Positions 32,522 to 43,877 of a DNA stretch of 64,000 nucleotides are shown one piece after another. How positions within the stretch are numbered: the first letter of the stretch is position 1; every line of letters begins with the position of its first letter. The stretch covers positions 6,696,648 through 6,760,647 of the forward strand of contig NC_081552.1 in the NCBI RefSeq assembly GCF_963082655.1. Direction: 5' to 3'. The notes beneath the pieces were generated by a model. That model saw nothing but the letters and a program-made list of their open reading frames with translations. It was not told the DNA's origin and ran no database searches. Made by a program: the position numbers and the translations under genes. Source of the DNA: Stomoxys calcitrans. Its lineage: Eukaryota > Arthropoda > Insecta > Diptera > Muscidae.

Positions 32522-34210
32522 TTATATCCACCACCAAAGGATGGCGGTATATTCATTTTGTCATACCGTTTGCAATACATCGAAATATCCATTTCCGACC
32601 CCATTAAGTTCATATATTCTTGATCGTCGAAAAATCTAAGACGATCTAGCCATGTCCGTCCGTCTGTCTGTTGAAATCACGCTACAGTCTTTAACAAGTT
32701 AAAGCGTGTTAAGATCGGCCAGGCCGAATCTTATATACCCTCTACCATGGATCGCATTTGTCGAGTTCTTTTCCCGGTATCTCTTTTTAGACAAACTAAG
32801 TATAAAAGAAACTCATTGCTATGCTATTGGAGCTATTTCAAGTTATGGTCCGATTCGGACCATAATTGAAATGACTTTTGCAGGCCATGGTAGAAGTCAT
32901 TGTATAAAATTTCAGCCAATTCTAATAAGAATTGCGCCCAATTCTAATAAGAATAATTGAGGGTCAAGAAAAATATAGGGAGATCGGTTTACATGGGAGC
33001 TGTATTAGGCTATAGACCGATTCAGACCATATTTGACACGAACATTAAAGGTCGTAGGAGAAGCCTATGTACAAAAATTAGCCAAATTGGATAAAAATGA
33101 CGCCCTCTTGAAGCTCAAGAAGTCTAGATCCCAGATCGGTTTATCTGGCAGCTATATCAGGTTAAAGACCGATCCAAAACTATACTTTGCACAGTTGTTA
33201 GAAATCAAAGCGAAACATGTCACGCCGAATTTATGCAAAATCGGATAGAAATTGCGCCTTTTAAAGGCTCAAGAAGTCAAGATCCAAGATAGGTTTATAT
33301 AGCAGCTATATCGGGTTATGGAACGATTTGAATAATACTTAGCATACTTGTTGGGAATCATAACGAAACACGTCATAACGAATTTCAGCCAAATCGGATA
33401 GGAATTGCGTCCCCTAGAGGCTCAAGAATTCAAGACCACAGCTATATCAGGCTATGGACCGATTTGAATCATACTCAGCACATTTGTTGAAAATCATAAC
33501 AAAACACCTCGTGCAAAAATTCAGCCAAGCCAGATGAGAATTGTGCCTTCTAGTGGCTCAAGAAGTCAAAACCCAATATTGGTTTATATGGCAACTACAA
33601 TACATCAAAACATATACCGATTTGGCCTATTTACAATCCCAACCGACCTACGCTAATAAGAAGTATTTGTGCAAAATTACAAGTTGCTAGCTTTACTCCT
33701 TCGGAAGTTAGCGTGCTTTCGAAAGACAGACGGACGGACATGGCTAGATCGACATAAAATGTCATGACGATCAAGAATATTTATGCTTTACGGGGTCTTA
33801 GACGAATAGTATACCCCCATTCTATGGTGGAGGGTATAACAATAGAGATATTGAGCTGAAACTTTGCACAGATTCTTTTTTTTTGTCTATAAGCAGATTA
33901 AGTTCGAAGATGGGCTATATCGGACTATATCTTGGTATAGCCCCCAATATAGACCGATCCGCCGATTTGAGGTCTTAGGCCAATAAAAGCCACATTATTT
34001 ATCCGATTTTGCCAGAATTTCGGACAGTGAGTTGTGTTAGGCCAGTCGACATCCTTCTTCAATTTGGCCCTGATCAGTCCAGATTTGGATATAGCTGCCA
34101 TATAGACCGATCTCGATTTAAGGTTTTGGGTTCATAAAATACGCATTTATTGTCCGATTTTCCTTAAATTTGGGACACTGAGTTGTGTAAGGGCCTTCCA
34201 TATCCTTCTT
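32522..34210 (+). repeat. Family C element split by an A element
   Basis: The 5' part (32522-32693) has TATATCCACCACCAAAGGAT, the conserved block with CGATCTAGCCATG and a GTCCGTCCGTCTGTCTGT tract. An A element follows, and C resumes at 33840 with AATAGAGATATTGAGCTGAA. Two to three C units follow (GCTGCCATATAGACCGATCT, GAGTTGTGTTAGGCC). It stops near 34210 without its 3' hairpin. Confidence 0.75.
32694..33839 (-). repeat. Family A element nested in a C element
   Basis: ACAAGTTAAAGCGTGTTAAG with a GATCGGCCAGGCCGAA hairpin at one end and TATGGTGGAGGGTATAAC at the other. The GTCY tract is short (about 33727-33738). It sits between CTACAGTCTTT and AATAGAGATATT, which are contiguous (CAATCTTTAAAAATATAGAT) in the C copy at 59545. 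Confidence 0.8.
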
Positions 34211-34360
34211 CAACATATAACACAAACTGTGATGTACTGCAGGACTTGGGGAGCATGGGGCGAAATTAAAGTCAACACAAAAAGATACTGAAGAAGTCTC
34301 AATAAAATTGGGAAAAGCGGCGTAATTGCGCATATTTTGTAGAGACAAGTGAATGACAGT
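34211..34360 (+). repeat. Diverged direct repeat, right copy
   Basis: Partner of 32234-32360, beginning exactly where the C element stops. Confidence 0.55.
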
Positions 34361-36150
34361 TATTGCACTGAAATTCATAAAAATGACATCAACTTGCGAG
34401 CCCAAGAACAAAATGTCTGAAAATTACTAGTATGTGACTAAAGGGCTGCACCAGCCAAATTGAATGAACTCTTGACAGTTGCGACAGCATGCCATCGTCC
34501 TGTTAGGTCATTCCGTACAAATTTACTAATACCCCAACGGCCATAACAACTGCATACTACACTCGCAAATGGCATGGCATGTAGCCAAGCCCAGAGCGAC
34601 ATCACGTGCAAAAACAGCGACATGTAGGTGATGATTGTCTCAGATAGATCAAAAACATAACAGTGTGTCGTCAAGCGTGATTTATTGCTATAAGCTGTTT
34701 CATACGGTTGCATGAAAGTGAGAAATATGGAGTACATATTTTAAAATCTAAATAAGTGTTCTAGATTAACTTTAGAACTTTTCTTAGTGAAGAATCAATT
34801 GTTTTTTCTCAATCAATAAAGACAACTAACAACATTTTTTGTTGCCGTGAAAAAACCACGTTTTTGGAAAAACTGACTGGTCAAAAATCATCAGTTTTAC
34901 ATAATTTTAAAAATTCAAAAAAAAAATGTCTTTAAAAAAGGTTCGTAAGTGAAATTTCTGTAAACCCTTTTAGTGTTCAGCAGCATTTCCTGCCATATTT
35001 TCACACAAAATTCGATATTTTTAAGAAATTTCTCTGAACTGATATAAATTGTTATATATATTTACAAATCTTTGAGATTTAATTTAGTAAAATTTAAATA
35101 AAAAATCCTATCTAAACATCATAGAGCACATTCATAATATAATAATTCATTTCACCATGTAGAAAAAACACATTTTCTGTGACCTGACATATGTTAAATT
35201 ACGAACTTTTTATGCATTTGTAGCTGTACAAATGTATTATTCTTTCCACTTGGTTGTTTATACTGCACAATAGCCTGTGGTATATTTGTTTTTTTAAACA
35301 ATTTGCATTAGCATTTCTACAGAAATATTTCAGATGTTTTACTCATAAAAATGGTAAGAGGTAATGTCATTTATATGTTTGGCTTGGCAAAAATAAAACG
35401 AGAAAAACACACAAAACGACTAGTTGTTAGCGAAAGCAGGACATGCTTATCCTAAAGACATATTCGAGAGGATACACATTTGCATGCATGTACGTATATG
35501 GTAAGCAACCATAAATAAATGGATAAATAGAAAAGGGTAACCAAAGAGGAGAAAGGAAATTGAAATGAAGATATTCCAAGTTTAAGAAAACTTAGAAATC
35601 CTTAAATAAAAGTTGATTTTTTAATACATTAGCTCTGCGTCCCACTTGTTGTGAGGTTCTATAAATACCATAGACTTTTAAAAATATCTAAATTTTCTTA
35701 ATTAAATTCACATTAAGTCTGTAATGGCTCTCCTACACGCAAAAAAAAAAGTAAAACCTTTGACACTTTTCACGACAAACAAAATACTTTTATCACGAAG
35801 CTTTTTTTTTATTGTAACCGAGTAACGTTTCGCATTAACACATCAAACTTAATACATAAACGTAGCATTATTTAACGTTACTAACTTTGTTTATTGTAAA
35901 CCCTTTGGCAGCTTCACCTACGGTAAAAGGACCTTTCTTTTCTTGTAAAATACAAAACTTTGTAATTGCAAAAGTGTTTTGATAGCCACAAACCATTATC
36001 CGTGTACCGGACCAATAATTATTCTCTTGTGGCTTATTTTTCTGGGTGTACAAGAAATCTCTAGCAAGGCAATGGGCTTGCGAATAATTCCAATTGTATG
36101 CTCGTCACTGGTATAGACACATTCTCACATACAACTTTTTCTTCTTTTTT
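34361..36150. other. No recognised feature
   Basis: AT-rich. A minus-strand open frame of 99 codons (34438-34737) has no recognisable domain. Position 34440-34620 has noticeably higher GC than its surroundings. Confidence 0.45.
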
Positions 36151-36399
36151 TATACATTCCACCATTAAAAATTTCGTCATTCCGTTTATAACACCTCGAA
36201 ATATGCGTCTAAGACCCCATAAAATATATATATTCTTGATCGTCATGACATTTTAAAACGATCTAGCCATGCCCGTCTGTCGAAAGCACGATAACTTTCG
36301 AAGAAGTAAAGCTAGGCGCCTGAAATTTGCACAAATACTTTTAATGTAGGTCGGTTGAGATTGTAAATGGGCCAAATCGGTCCATGTTGTGATATAGCG
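36151..36399 (+). repeat. Family A 5' end fragment
   Basis: TATACATTCCACCAT then the conserved block (CGTCATTCCGTTTATAACAC, GACCCCATAAAATATATATA), a single GTCTGTC, and the start of the core to GATATAGCG. The hairpin partner of the first motif is lost, and all 3' sequence is absent. Confidence 0.7.
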
Positions 36400-36709
36400 A
36401 TAAAGAATATCCATCCCAAAGTAGTCATTTAAATGTGCGAAGACAACAACTCCCATAAGTAAATTTTTGTTTTATTTATATCATAACGAATACAGCAGAT
36501 CATAATACAAAACCATAATGGCGTTGTGCGAGAATGGAAGGATTTTACAATAATTGTCTATCATAACACAATTAGAAAGTCAAAATAACCTCTGAAAGAT
36601 TATGTTACAACATCAAATTGAAATTGGCATCCTTTTCAATAAGCACAATTTATTTTAAAATGAAAAGGAATATGCTTATACGTAAGCATGACGTTAAATT
36701 AATATAAAA
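36400..36709. other. No recognised feature
   Basis: About 310 bp of AT-rich sequence without recognisable content. Confidence 0.45.
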
Positions 36710-37308
36710 ACCAATAAAAGCGTGCTAAGTTCGGCCGGCCGAATCTTGGGAACCCACCATCATGGAATCTGCTAAAAATTTATTGAAAATAAATTTGGCA
36801 CAAGTTTTTTCTACACACCATACTTTTGTCAAACTAGCAAAAAAATAAAGTTCACTTGGGAGCTATATAAGGTTATGGACTGACTTGGACCGCACGGTTG
36901 TTGGAAGTCGTAACAGAACACCGCATTCAAAATTTCAGCCAAATCGGACAAAATTGCGGCTTGTAAAGGCTCATGAAGTCATATCGGGAGATCGGTTTAT
37001 ATGGGAGCTATATCAGCTTATAGACCGATTTGAACCGTACTTAGTACAGTTGTTGGATGTTTATATGGGATCAACATCTTAATCTGAACCGATATGTCCC
37101 ATTTGCAATCTAAAACGACTTATATCAATGCTTAGTATTTGTGCAACATTTCAAGCGGCTTTACGCTTTACGCATTCAACCGCTATCGTGATTCCAACAG
37201 ACGGACGGACTAGATTGACTCAGAACTTCGGGACAATCAAGAATATATATACATATACTTTATGGGGTCTTAGACCAATATTTCGAGGTGTTACAAAACG
37301 GAATAAGT
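36710..37308 (-). repeat. Family B element fused to an A 3' end
   Basis: It has ACCAATAAAAGCGTGC, a shortened hairpin TTCGGCCGGCCGAA, GGGAACCCACCATCATGG, and core units. A GACGGACGGAC tract (about 37201) and the conserved block run to TTACAAAACGGAATAAGT. The final stem-loop is replaced by A sequence. Confidence 0.75.
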
Positions 37309-37543
37309 ATTCTTATCCGAGTTGGAAATTTTACACAATGACTTACACTATGGTATCCAACATTTAATTCAATTATGGTTTGAATCGGACCATAACTTGA
37401 TAAAGCTATAATAGCACAGCAATTCTTTCTTTTATCTTTTGTTTGCCTAAAAAGAGATGCCGGGAAAAGTACTCGACAAATGCGATCCATGGTGGAGGGT
37501 ATATAAGGTTCGGCCCGGCTGAACTTAACACGTTTTTACTTGT
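37309..37543 (+). repeat. Family A 3' end fragment
   Basis: The A unique segment in plus orientation (ATTCTTATCCGAGTTGGAAA to GATGCCGGGAAAAGTACTCG), then CCATGGTGGAGGGTATATAA, the hairpin TTCGGCCCGGCTGAA and TTTTTACTTGTT. The 5' part is lost at the fusion with the B copy. Confidence 0.75.
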
Positions 37544-37639
37544 TTTTTCTCACTTTTGGTTCAATGGGTACGTGGCAGGCAGAATTGTCGATTTTGGAGT
37601 AAAGATCAGCCAGAAGCATTGCAAAAGCTACCAATACAT

Positions 37640-38165
37640 CCAGAAAAGGTTAGTTTGATGCGGTTTATGGGCTGGTGGCATCATTGGACCGTACTTCTTC
37701 AAAGAAGTAAGTGTGAATGGTGAGCGCTACCATGAGATGATACCCAATTTTTTTGTCCAAAATGCAAGAGCTTGACTAGCCACATGCCACACATCACGCG
37801 TAACAATGGATTTATTGAGAATCGAGTTTGGTAAACGTTTTATTTCAGTTCGGGGCGGTTATTCGCCGCCTAGATCATGCAATTTAATAATGCTTTTAGA
37901 CTTTTTTTGTGGTGCTATCTTAAAGCTCATGTCTATGCAGACAAGATCGTTTCAATTGACGCATTGGGAGACAACATTGAAGCATTTATTCGTACGATAC
38001 CGGCCGAAATATTGGAAAGGTATGCCAAAATTGGACTGCGCAGATGGACCATTTGAGACGCAGTCACGGTCATCATTTGCATGAAATAATATTCAATTAT
38101 ATGGACACTACTATCGAATCAAATTGATTTTTTTTGAAAAATTTCATATAGCTCTTAAAAAATCA
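37640..38165 (+). pseudogene. Tc1/mariner-type DDE transposase relic
   Basis: Plus-strand fragments in changing frames: GGIIGPYFFKEVSVNGERYH and EMIPNFF near 37670-37760, ATCHT and VTMDLLRIEFGKRFIS near 37783-37850, PPRSCNL near 37868, and RYRPKYWKGMPKLD near 38000. The order matches insect GPYFF-type DDE transposases. Loss of the QDG segment before ATCHT removes a catalytic Asp, and there are several frameshifts. A fragment of the same element lies at 30236. Confidence 0.7.
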
Positions 38166-38171
38166 CCCTTC

Positions 38172-38408
38172 TATATCAGGTTAAAGACCGATTTAGACCG
38201 TACTTGGCACCGTTGTTAAAAGACTTATCAGAACACTTCATGCAAAATTTCGTGATTTCAACAGACGGACGATCGGACGGGCATGGCTAGATCGACTCAG
38301 AAGGTCGAGACGATCAAGAACATTTATTGGGTCTTTATGAAAATTTCGAGATCTTACAAACGGAATGACTAGATAAGTATACCTTCATCCTATGGTGGTG
38401 GGTATAAA
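38172..38408 (-). repeat. Family B 5' end fragment
   Basis: One core unit (TATATCAGGTTAAAGACCGA), a short GGACGATCGGACGGGC tract, CATGGCTAGATCGACTC, and the terminal CCTATGGTGGTGGGTATAAA. The 3' half is missing. Confidence 0.75.
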
Positions 38409-38519
38409 AACTAGCTGAAATTCCGAATAGCATGTTCTATATACCGAGAACTATATGTAGTGTCAGGGTACGAAAGCTTTATATATGTCACAAACTCTTG
38501 CAAGAAATTATCGCAAAAA

Positions 38520-39739
38520 CAACAAAAACGGCGTTAAGTTCGGCCGGGGCGAACTTTGGATACCCACCACCTCGGGTATATATGAAAACCACCTTTCATA
38601 ATAGCCCGGTGAAAAGGCCTAATTTATGCCCCCATAGCAGCTTTATCTAAATATGTCCGGACCAAATTTTAAACGGATACTGAGTGGTCTATTAAGCACA
38701 TGTCATTGTCCAATTTTGTAGAACAAAATATTGGTCTTTTTGGTAGCCAAATCCAAATATAGAACTATCTGAACCATATACGATACGGATGTTGAAAAGC
38801 CTAACATAACTCACTGTGTCAAATTTGAACGAAATCAGATTATAAATGTGCCTTTTATGGGGCCAAGTCTTTAAATCGAGAGATGGGATTATATGACAGC
38901 TATATCCAAATCTAAACCGGTCTGGGCAAAATTTAATAGGGTTTACAATGGACCTAACACAACTCACTTTCCCAAATTTCGGCGAAATCAGACAATAAAT
39001 GCACCTTTTAAGGGCCCAAAACCTTATATCGAGAGATCGGTCTATATGGCAGCTATATCCAAATCTGTGCCATATTGTCGAGGGGCCTACCACAACCCAC
39101 TGTCCCAAATTTCGGCGACATCGGACAATAAATGCGCTTTTTATGGGCCCAAAACCTTAAATCGAGATATCGGTCTATATGGCAGCTATATCCAAATGTG
39201 AACCAAATTAAAGGAGGATGTCGGAGGGTCTAACACAACTCACTGTCCCAAATTTCAGCAAAATCGGATAATAAGTGTCTCTATTATGGGCCCAAGTCCT
39301 TAAATCGAGAGATTGGTCAATATGGCAGCTATATCCAAATCTGAACCGATCTGGGTCAAAGGAAGGATGTCGACTGGCCTAACACAACTCACTGTCCCAA
39401 ATTTCAGCAAAATTGGTAAATTTGTGGGCCTAAGACCCCAAAATCGGTCGATCGGTCTATATGGGGGCTATATCAAGATATAGTCCAATATAGCCCATCT
39501 TCGAACTTAACCTGTTTATGGACAAAAAAAGAATCTGTTCAAAGTTTCAGCTCAATATCTCTATTTTTAAAGACTGTAGCGTGTGTTCAACAGACAGGCG
39601 GAGGTCCATGGCTAGATCGTCTTAGATTTTTACGCTGATCAAGAATATATATACTTTATAGGGTCGGAAATGGATATTTCGATGTGTTGCAAATGGAATG
39701 ACAAAATATACCCCCATCATTCGGTGGTGGGTATAAAAA
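38520..39739 (-). repeat. Family C element, full length
   Basis: Best C copy: AACAAAAACGGCGTTAAG, the hairpin AAGTTCGGCCGGGGCGAACTT, and GGATACCCACCACC. Units of about 145 bp follow (GTCTATATGGCAGCTATATCC, CACTGTCCCAAATTTC), then a reduced tetranucleotide site at about 39591-39605, CATGGCTAGATCG, and the end CATTCGGTGGTGGGTATAAA. The terminal TTACTTGTT seen in A/B is degenerate here, but it is intact in the C fragment at 49080. Confidence 0.8.
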
Positions 39740-40234
39740 CATTCTAAACAATATCCAACATTTTTCCGAAAAGAAGTTTACTTGGCGAAAATTGCCTTTA
39801 TGTGAAACTAATTGTGTTTTTGCGGGTAATATTTCAGCAATATGAAGGTGAAGGCTGTGCAAATGTTTATCCACATACGGCACAAACTTCCACATATGTC
39901 GTCCAATTGAAGGACATAAACGCCAGTGCAATTTCTTCAAATATCTTTTTATTCTTTGTTATTGCTTTCGCAAATTTTTGCCATGCCAAACGTAGTCTAC
40001 CTAAAGTGATGAAAATACTTATATCCTTTTAGTTTCATGTTCTTTGTCTTGAGAAGATAATCAATAAAATTTTACCGAGTGGAAAATTTGTTATGAAAAT
40101 TTTAGGTAGTAAAATGCAAAGAAAACTGTCACTGAAAAAAATATTAGGACGAGAATACAAGTTTTAGACAAGTTTAATCACAATATATTGATAGAATGAT
40201 AGAAATTTGGATTAAATCAGAATTTCTTGCATTT

Positions 40235-40235
<1 letters not shown>
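39740..40235. other. No recognised feature
   Basis: AT-rich spacer between a C element and a TA microsatellite. Confidence 0.45.

Positions 40236-40327
<92 letters not shown>
40236..40327. repeat. (TA)n microsatellite
   Basis: About 45 perfect TA dinucleotides, touching the left end of the D composite. Length is probably unstable and may be misassembled. Confidence 0.95.
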
Positions 40328-40331
<4 letters not shown>

Positions 40332-42130
40332 CTGACCCGGGCCCGCTCCGCTGCGCCTTCTTTTACTTTATATGGGACAAAAGTTTATTTAGAATATTTA
40401 TTTTCGACAATTAAAAATCTTTTAGTAAAATACCATGCTACGAAAATAGTATATCGCTTGACTAATAGTTTAACAATATAAGCGCCTTTATCTGAATCCT
40501 ATATGATCTTTATTAGTCTACGAATTTAAGTTTGGATGTTAGGTGTACTCCATTCTTAAAATACCTCATTTCACCCCGATATTCTCATGATGTCTGATTT
40601 AGTGGTGTTTTCGGGGGAGAGGTGGTCCCCCAGATACTTGGTCCTGAAAAAATGTCAGTGCTCTTCTCTCAAATACAATTTATTTAAACCCCAAATTGCC
40701 GTTGGCTTAAGAGGAGTTTACAGTATGAGGCATCCCTCAAACACATGGCCCCAAAATAGGTTATCAAATTCGTTTTCTAATCTCAAATACCTTTCATTTA
40801 AGACACATATTGGCATGGTTGAAAAATTGTTTCCCTTTGGGGGAAAATACCTTCATTTACCATATTGCGATGGTCACTAAAAAAGAGCTGTTTGTGGGGT
40901 ATTTTGGGAAAGGGGTAGATCCCCAGAAAATTGGTTCTGAAAATGGGTATCAATTATTGCTCTACCCCCAATACCTTTCATTTAAGCCCCACATTGTCAT
41001 GGTCGATAAATATGTCCGATTTAGGGGTGTTTTGGGGAGTGAGGGGTCCCCCAAATTCTTAGCCCTGAAAAAATATCAGCTACGTGCTCTATTCTCATAT
41101 ATCTATATATCATTTATTTAAACCCCATATTACCATTGCCCCAAAAATTGGATATCAAATTCGTTTTCTAGTCTCTTTTAAACTCCTTATTGCAACAGTC
41201 AGCAAATATGTCCGGTTTGGGGTATTGGCCCTAAAAACTATGAATATTTAGTTCCACTCTCTTTAAGACCCAAATTGTCTTGGTGGTCCTATTTGGGGGT
41301 TGTTATGGTGGTGGGTCGTCCGCTAGACAGTTGGCCCCTAATGTCGATATCAGATACGTGGTCTACTCCCAAATACCTTTAATTTGAGCCACATATTTCC
41401 ATAGTCGGCAAACATGACCTCTCATGACATGACACTCAGTGAGTTGCCCTTGAAAATATATCTTATTTGAGCCTCATATTGCAATAGTCAGCAAATACTT
41501 ACAATACTATTTGGGTGGTGTTATGGGGGTGGGGTGGCCCCATAGACACTTTTGCCGAATATTGATATCAAATTCGTGCTTTACTCCCAAAGACCTTTCA
41601 CTTGAGCCCCATATGGCTGTGGTCGTAAATTTGTCCCCTTTGGGGGGACCAAACACTTGGTCCCATATTTGGATATCAGATTCGTATTTTGCATTCAAAT
41701 ACCTTTTATTTAAGTCCCATATTTTCATAGCCAGTAAATAAGTCCTATTTGAAGGGTGTTTTGGGAAAGGGGTGGACCCCCAGAAACGTGGTCCCACATT
41801 TGGATATCAGATTCGTATTCTACTCGCAAATACCTTTCATTTGAGTCCCATACTGCCATGGTCGGTAAATATGTCCGATTTAGGGGTGTTTTGGGGCTTG
41901 GGGTGGTCCCCATAGCACTTGGTCCGACAATTGGATATCAGATACGTTTACTTATTCTAAATACCTTTTATTTGAGTCCCATATTGTCGTGATTGGTCTA
42001 AATATATGTTTGGTAGGTTTTAGGGTGGGGCAACTCCCCTAGGTACCCCATCCGAAATTTGGATACCAAATTTTTATTTTTAGGGTACTATATGAGAGCA
42101 CACAAAATTTCGCTTAAATCGCACCTCTGG
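40328..42130 (-). repeat. Family D (Helitron-like), left copy
   Basis: The outer end reads, on the minus strand, GCGCAGCGGAGCGGGCCCGGGTCAGCTAA followed by T. Inside are degenerate units of about 140 bp (TTGGATATCAGATTCGTATT, AAATACCTTTCATTTGAG, TGGTCGGTAAATATGTCC, TTTAGGGGTGTTTTGGG). It ends near GGTACTATATGAGAGCACAC and GGCGTTTCTGAAAATTGCGG, as the copy at 60330 begins. No protein is encoded. The CTRR-T end with a GC-rich stem upstream fits a non-autonomous Helitron. Confidence 0.65.
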
Positions 42131-43199
42131 CGTTTCTGAAAATTGCGGTTCGTGCTCTATTTGATCCGCATATTGCCATTGGCCTTAAAATTGGATATTC
42201 AATTTGTTTTCTTATTGCAAAAGTCAGCCCAAAAAACTATCAATATCGGACTCCACTCTCTTAAGGCCCAAATTGCCATGGTGAGCAAATACCTCCTATT
42301 TGAGTGTTGTTATGGAGGATGGGGCAGCCATTCAGTGATTTGGCCCCGAAAATATATATCAGATTCGTGACAGGTGGACCCCCCAGTATCTGATTCGTGC
42401 TCTAGTCTCAAATACCTTACATTTGAGCCTAATATTGTCATTATTCATCTATATTTCTATTTGGGCTTTAGAGCTGGGGCGGCCGCCCTAGACATCCCAC
42501 CTCAAATAAGTGTACCAATTTTCTGTTTTCGAGTTATTAGAAACAAACTAAATTTCGCGTAAATCGGTGCACCCATCTTCGAGATCTGGAGATCCAAAAT
42601 CTAACATCCAAACATTAAAGTTTGGATGTTAGATTTACTTCATTCTTTTGGTTTTGGTGGGGGATTGGAGTAGCCAAACTCTTTGCACCGAAAGTGGATA
42701 TCAGATTCATTCTCTAGTCCGCAAAAACCACATTTTAGCTACATATTGCTATTGTCGGTATATACGTGGGGTTCGGGGGGTTTTTGAGATGAGTCGTCCT
42801 TGAAACACTTGGCCATAAAACAGATGTCAGATAAAAGCCCCTCTGTACCATAATCCACATATATGTCCAGTTTGAGGGGTATGTAGGGTGGTACTGCCAC
42901 CCACGCACTTAGCCTTGAAAAAACATCAGCATCGATCTCTACAGTTAAATTCTTTTTATTTTATCCGCAATTGCATATGGTTTAGGGGGAGTTTATGGGG
43001 TGACACTACCCCCAAACACTTGGCCTCAAAATTCCACATCTAATTCGTTTTGTACTGTCAAAAACCTATCATTTGAGCCCCTTATTGCCATGGTAGGCAA
43101 ACTATGCAGATTTAAGGGGAGTTTAGGGCGCGGAGGCTGAAATGTTATCAGCATCGTGCAAGAGCACTATTTTGTGTCTCTCAAATATATTTCTTTCAT
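42131..43199 (-). repeat. Further, more diverged family D units
   Basis: Units of the same type (GGCCCAAATTGCCATGGTGA, CTCAAATACCTTACATTTG) run to about 42596. A 17 bp perfect inverted repeat lies at 42597-42613 and 42620-42636. More eroded units continue to about 43150. This suggests two or more additional truncated D copies joined end to end. Confidence 0.55.
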
Positions 43200-43877
43200 C
43201 CAATATTAAGCCTATTAAGGCTGTAGAACCCACAATTTCGCTCCCATCTTTACAAAATTTACCATGATATGTTCTTTTCACGTCCCAATACGTGGGCAGA
43301 ATTTCATAAAAATCGGTTCAGATTTAGATATAGCTCCCATATATATCTTCCATCCGATACGGGCTCTTAAGGCTATAGAAGCCACAATTTTGGTCCGATC
43401 TTTGAAAAATTTTGCATGAGATGTTTCATTTGACTTCCAAATACGTGTGCAAAATTGCATTAAAATCAGTTCAGATTTAGATAGAGCTCCCACATATATC
43501 TTTCATCCTATATGGCCTTTTAAGGCAATTGAAGCCACAATTTTGGTTTGATCTCTATAAAATTTAGTATGAAGTGTTTTATTTGACGTTTTGATTCGGG
43601 TGTTAAATTTAATAAAAGTCCGTTCAGACTTAGAAATATGTAGCTCCCATATATATATTTCATATGATATATTTCATATGATATTACTCTAGTAGCCACA
43701 ATTTAGTTCCTATCGTTAGAAAATTTTACAAGGTTCTATTCAATATATCAATAGGTATGCAATCTGACTATGTTTCAACATAGGTTCCATGCATTAAAAG
43801 TAGTACACAGACACGGTGGTGTAGGTTATTATATAGTCTGCTCCGCCCGACTTTTGCCTTTCCTTACTGGTTTTAAT
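43200..43877 (+). repeat. Family F element (DINE/Helentron-like), 3' part
   Basis: Three to four units of about 165-170 bp (TTCAGATTTAGATATAGCTC, CCCATATATATCTTCCATCC, GAAGCCACAATTTTGGTCCG). Then GGTGGTGTAGGTTATTATAT, a hairpin TCTGCTCCGCCCGAC with one mispair, and TTTTGCCTTTCCTTACTGGTT. The end resembles the TTACTTGTT of A/B/C. The 5' stem-loop is not seen. Confidence 0.6.

Noticed and set aside
34438..34737. A 99-codon minus-strand frame in a GC-richer patch
   Set aside because: Composition alone opens the frame; no domain was recognised.
40196..40414. A 72-codon frame of IYIYIY repeats
   Set aside because: It is a TA microsatellite read as codons.
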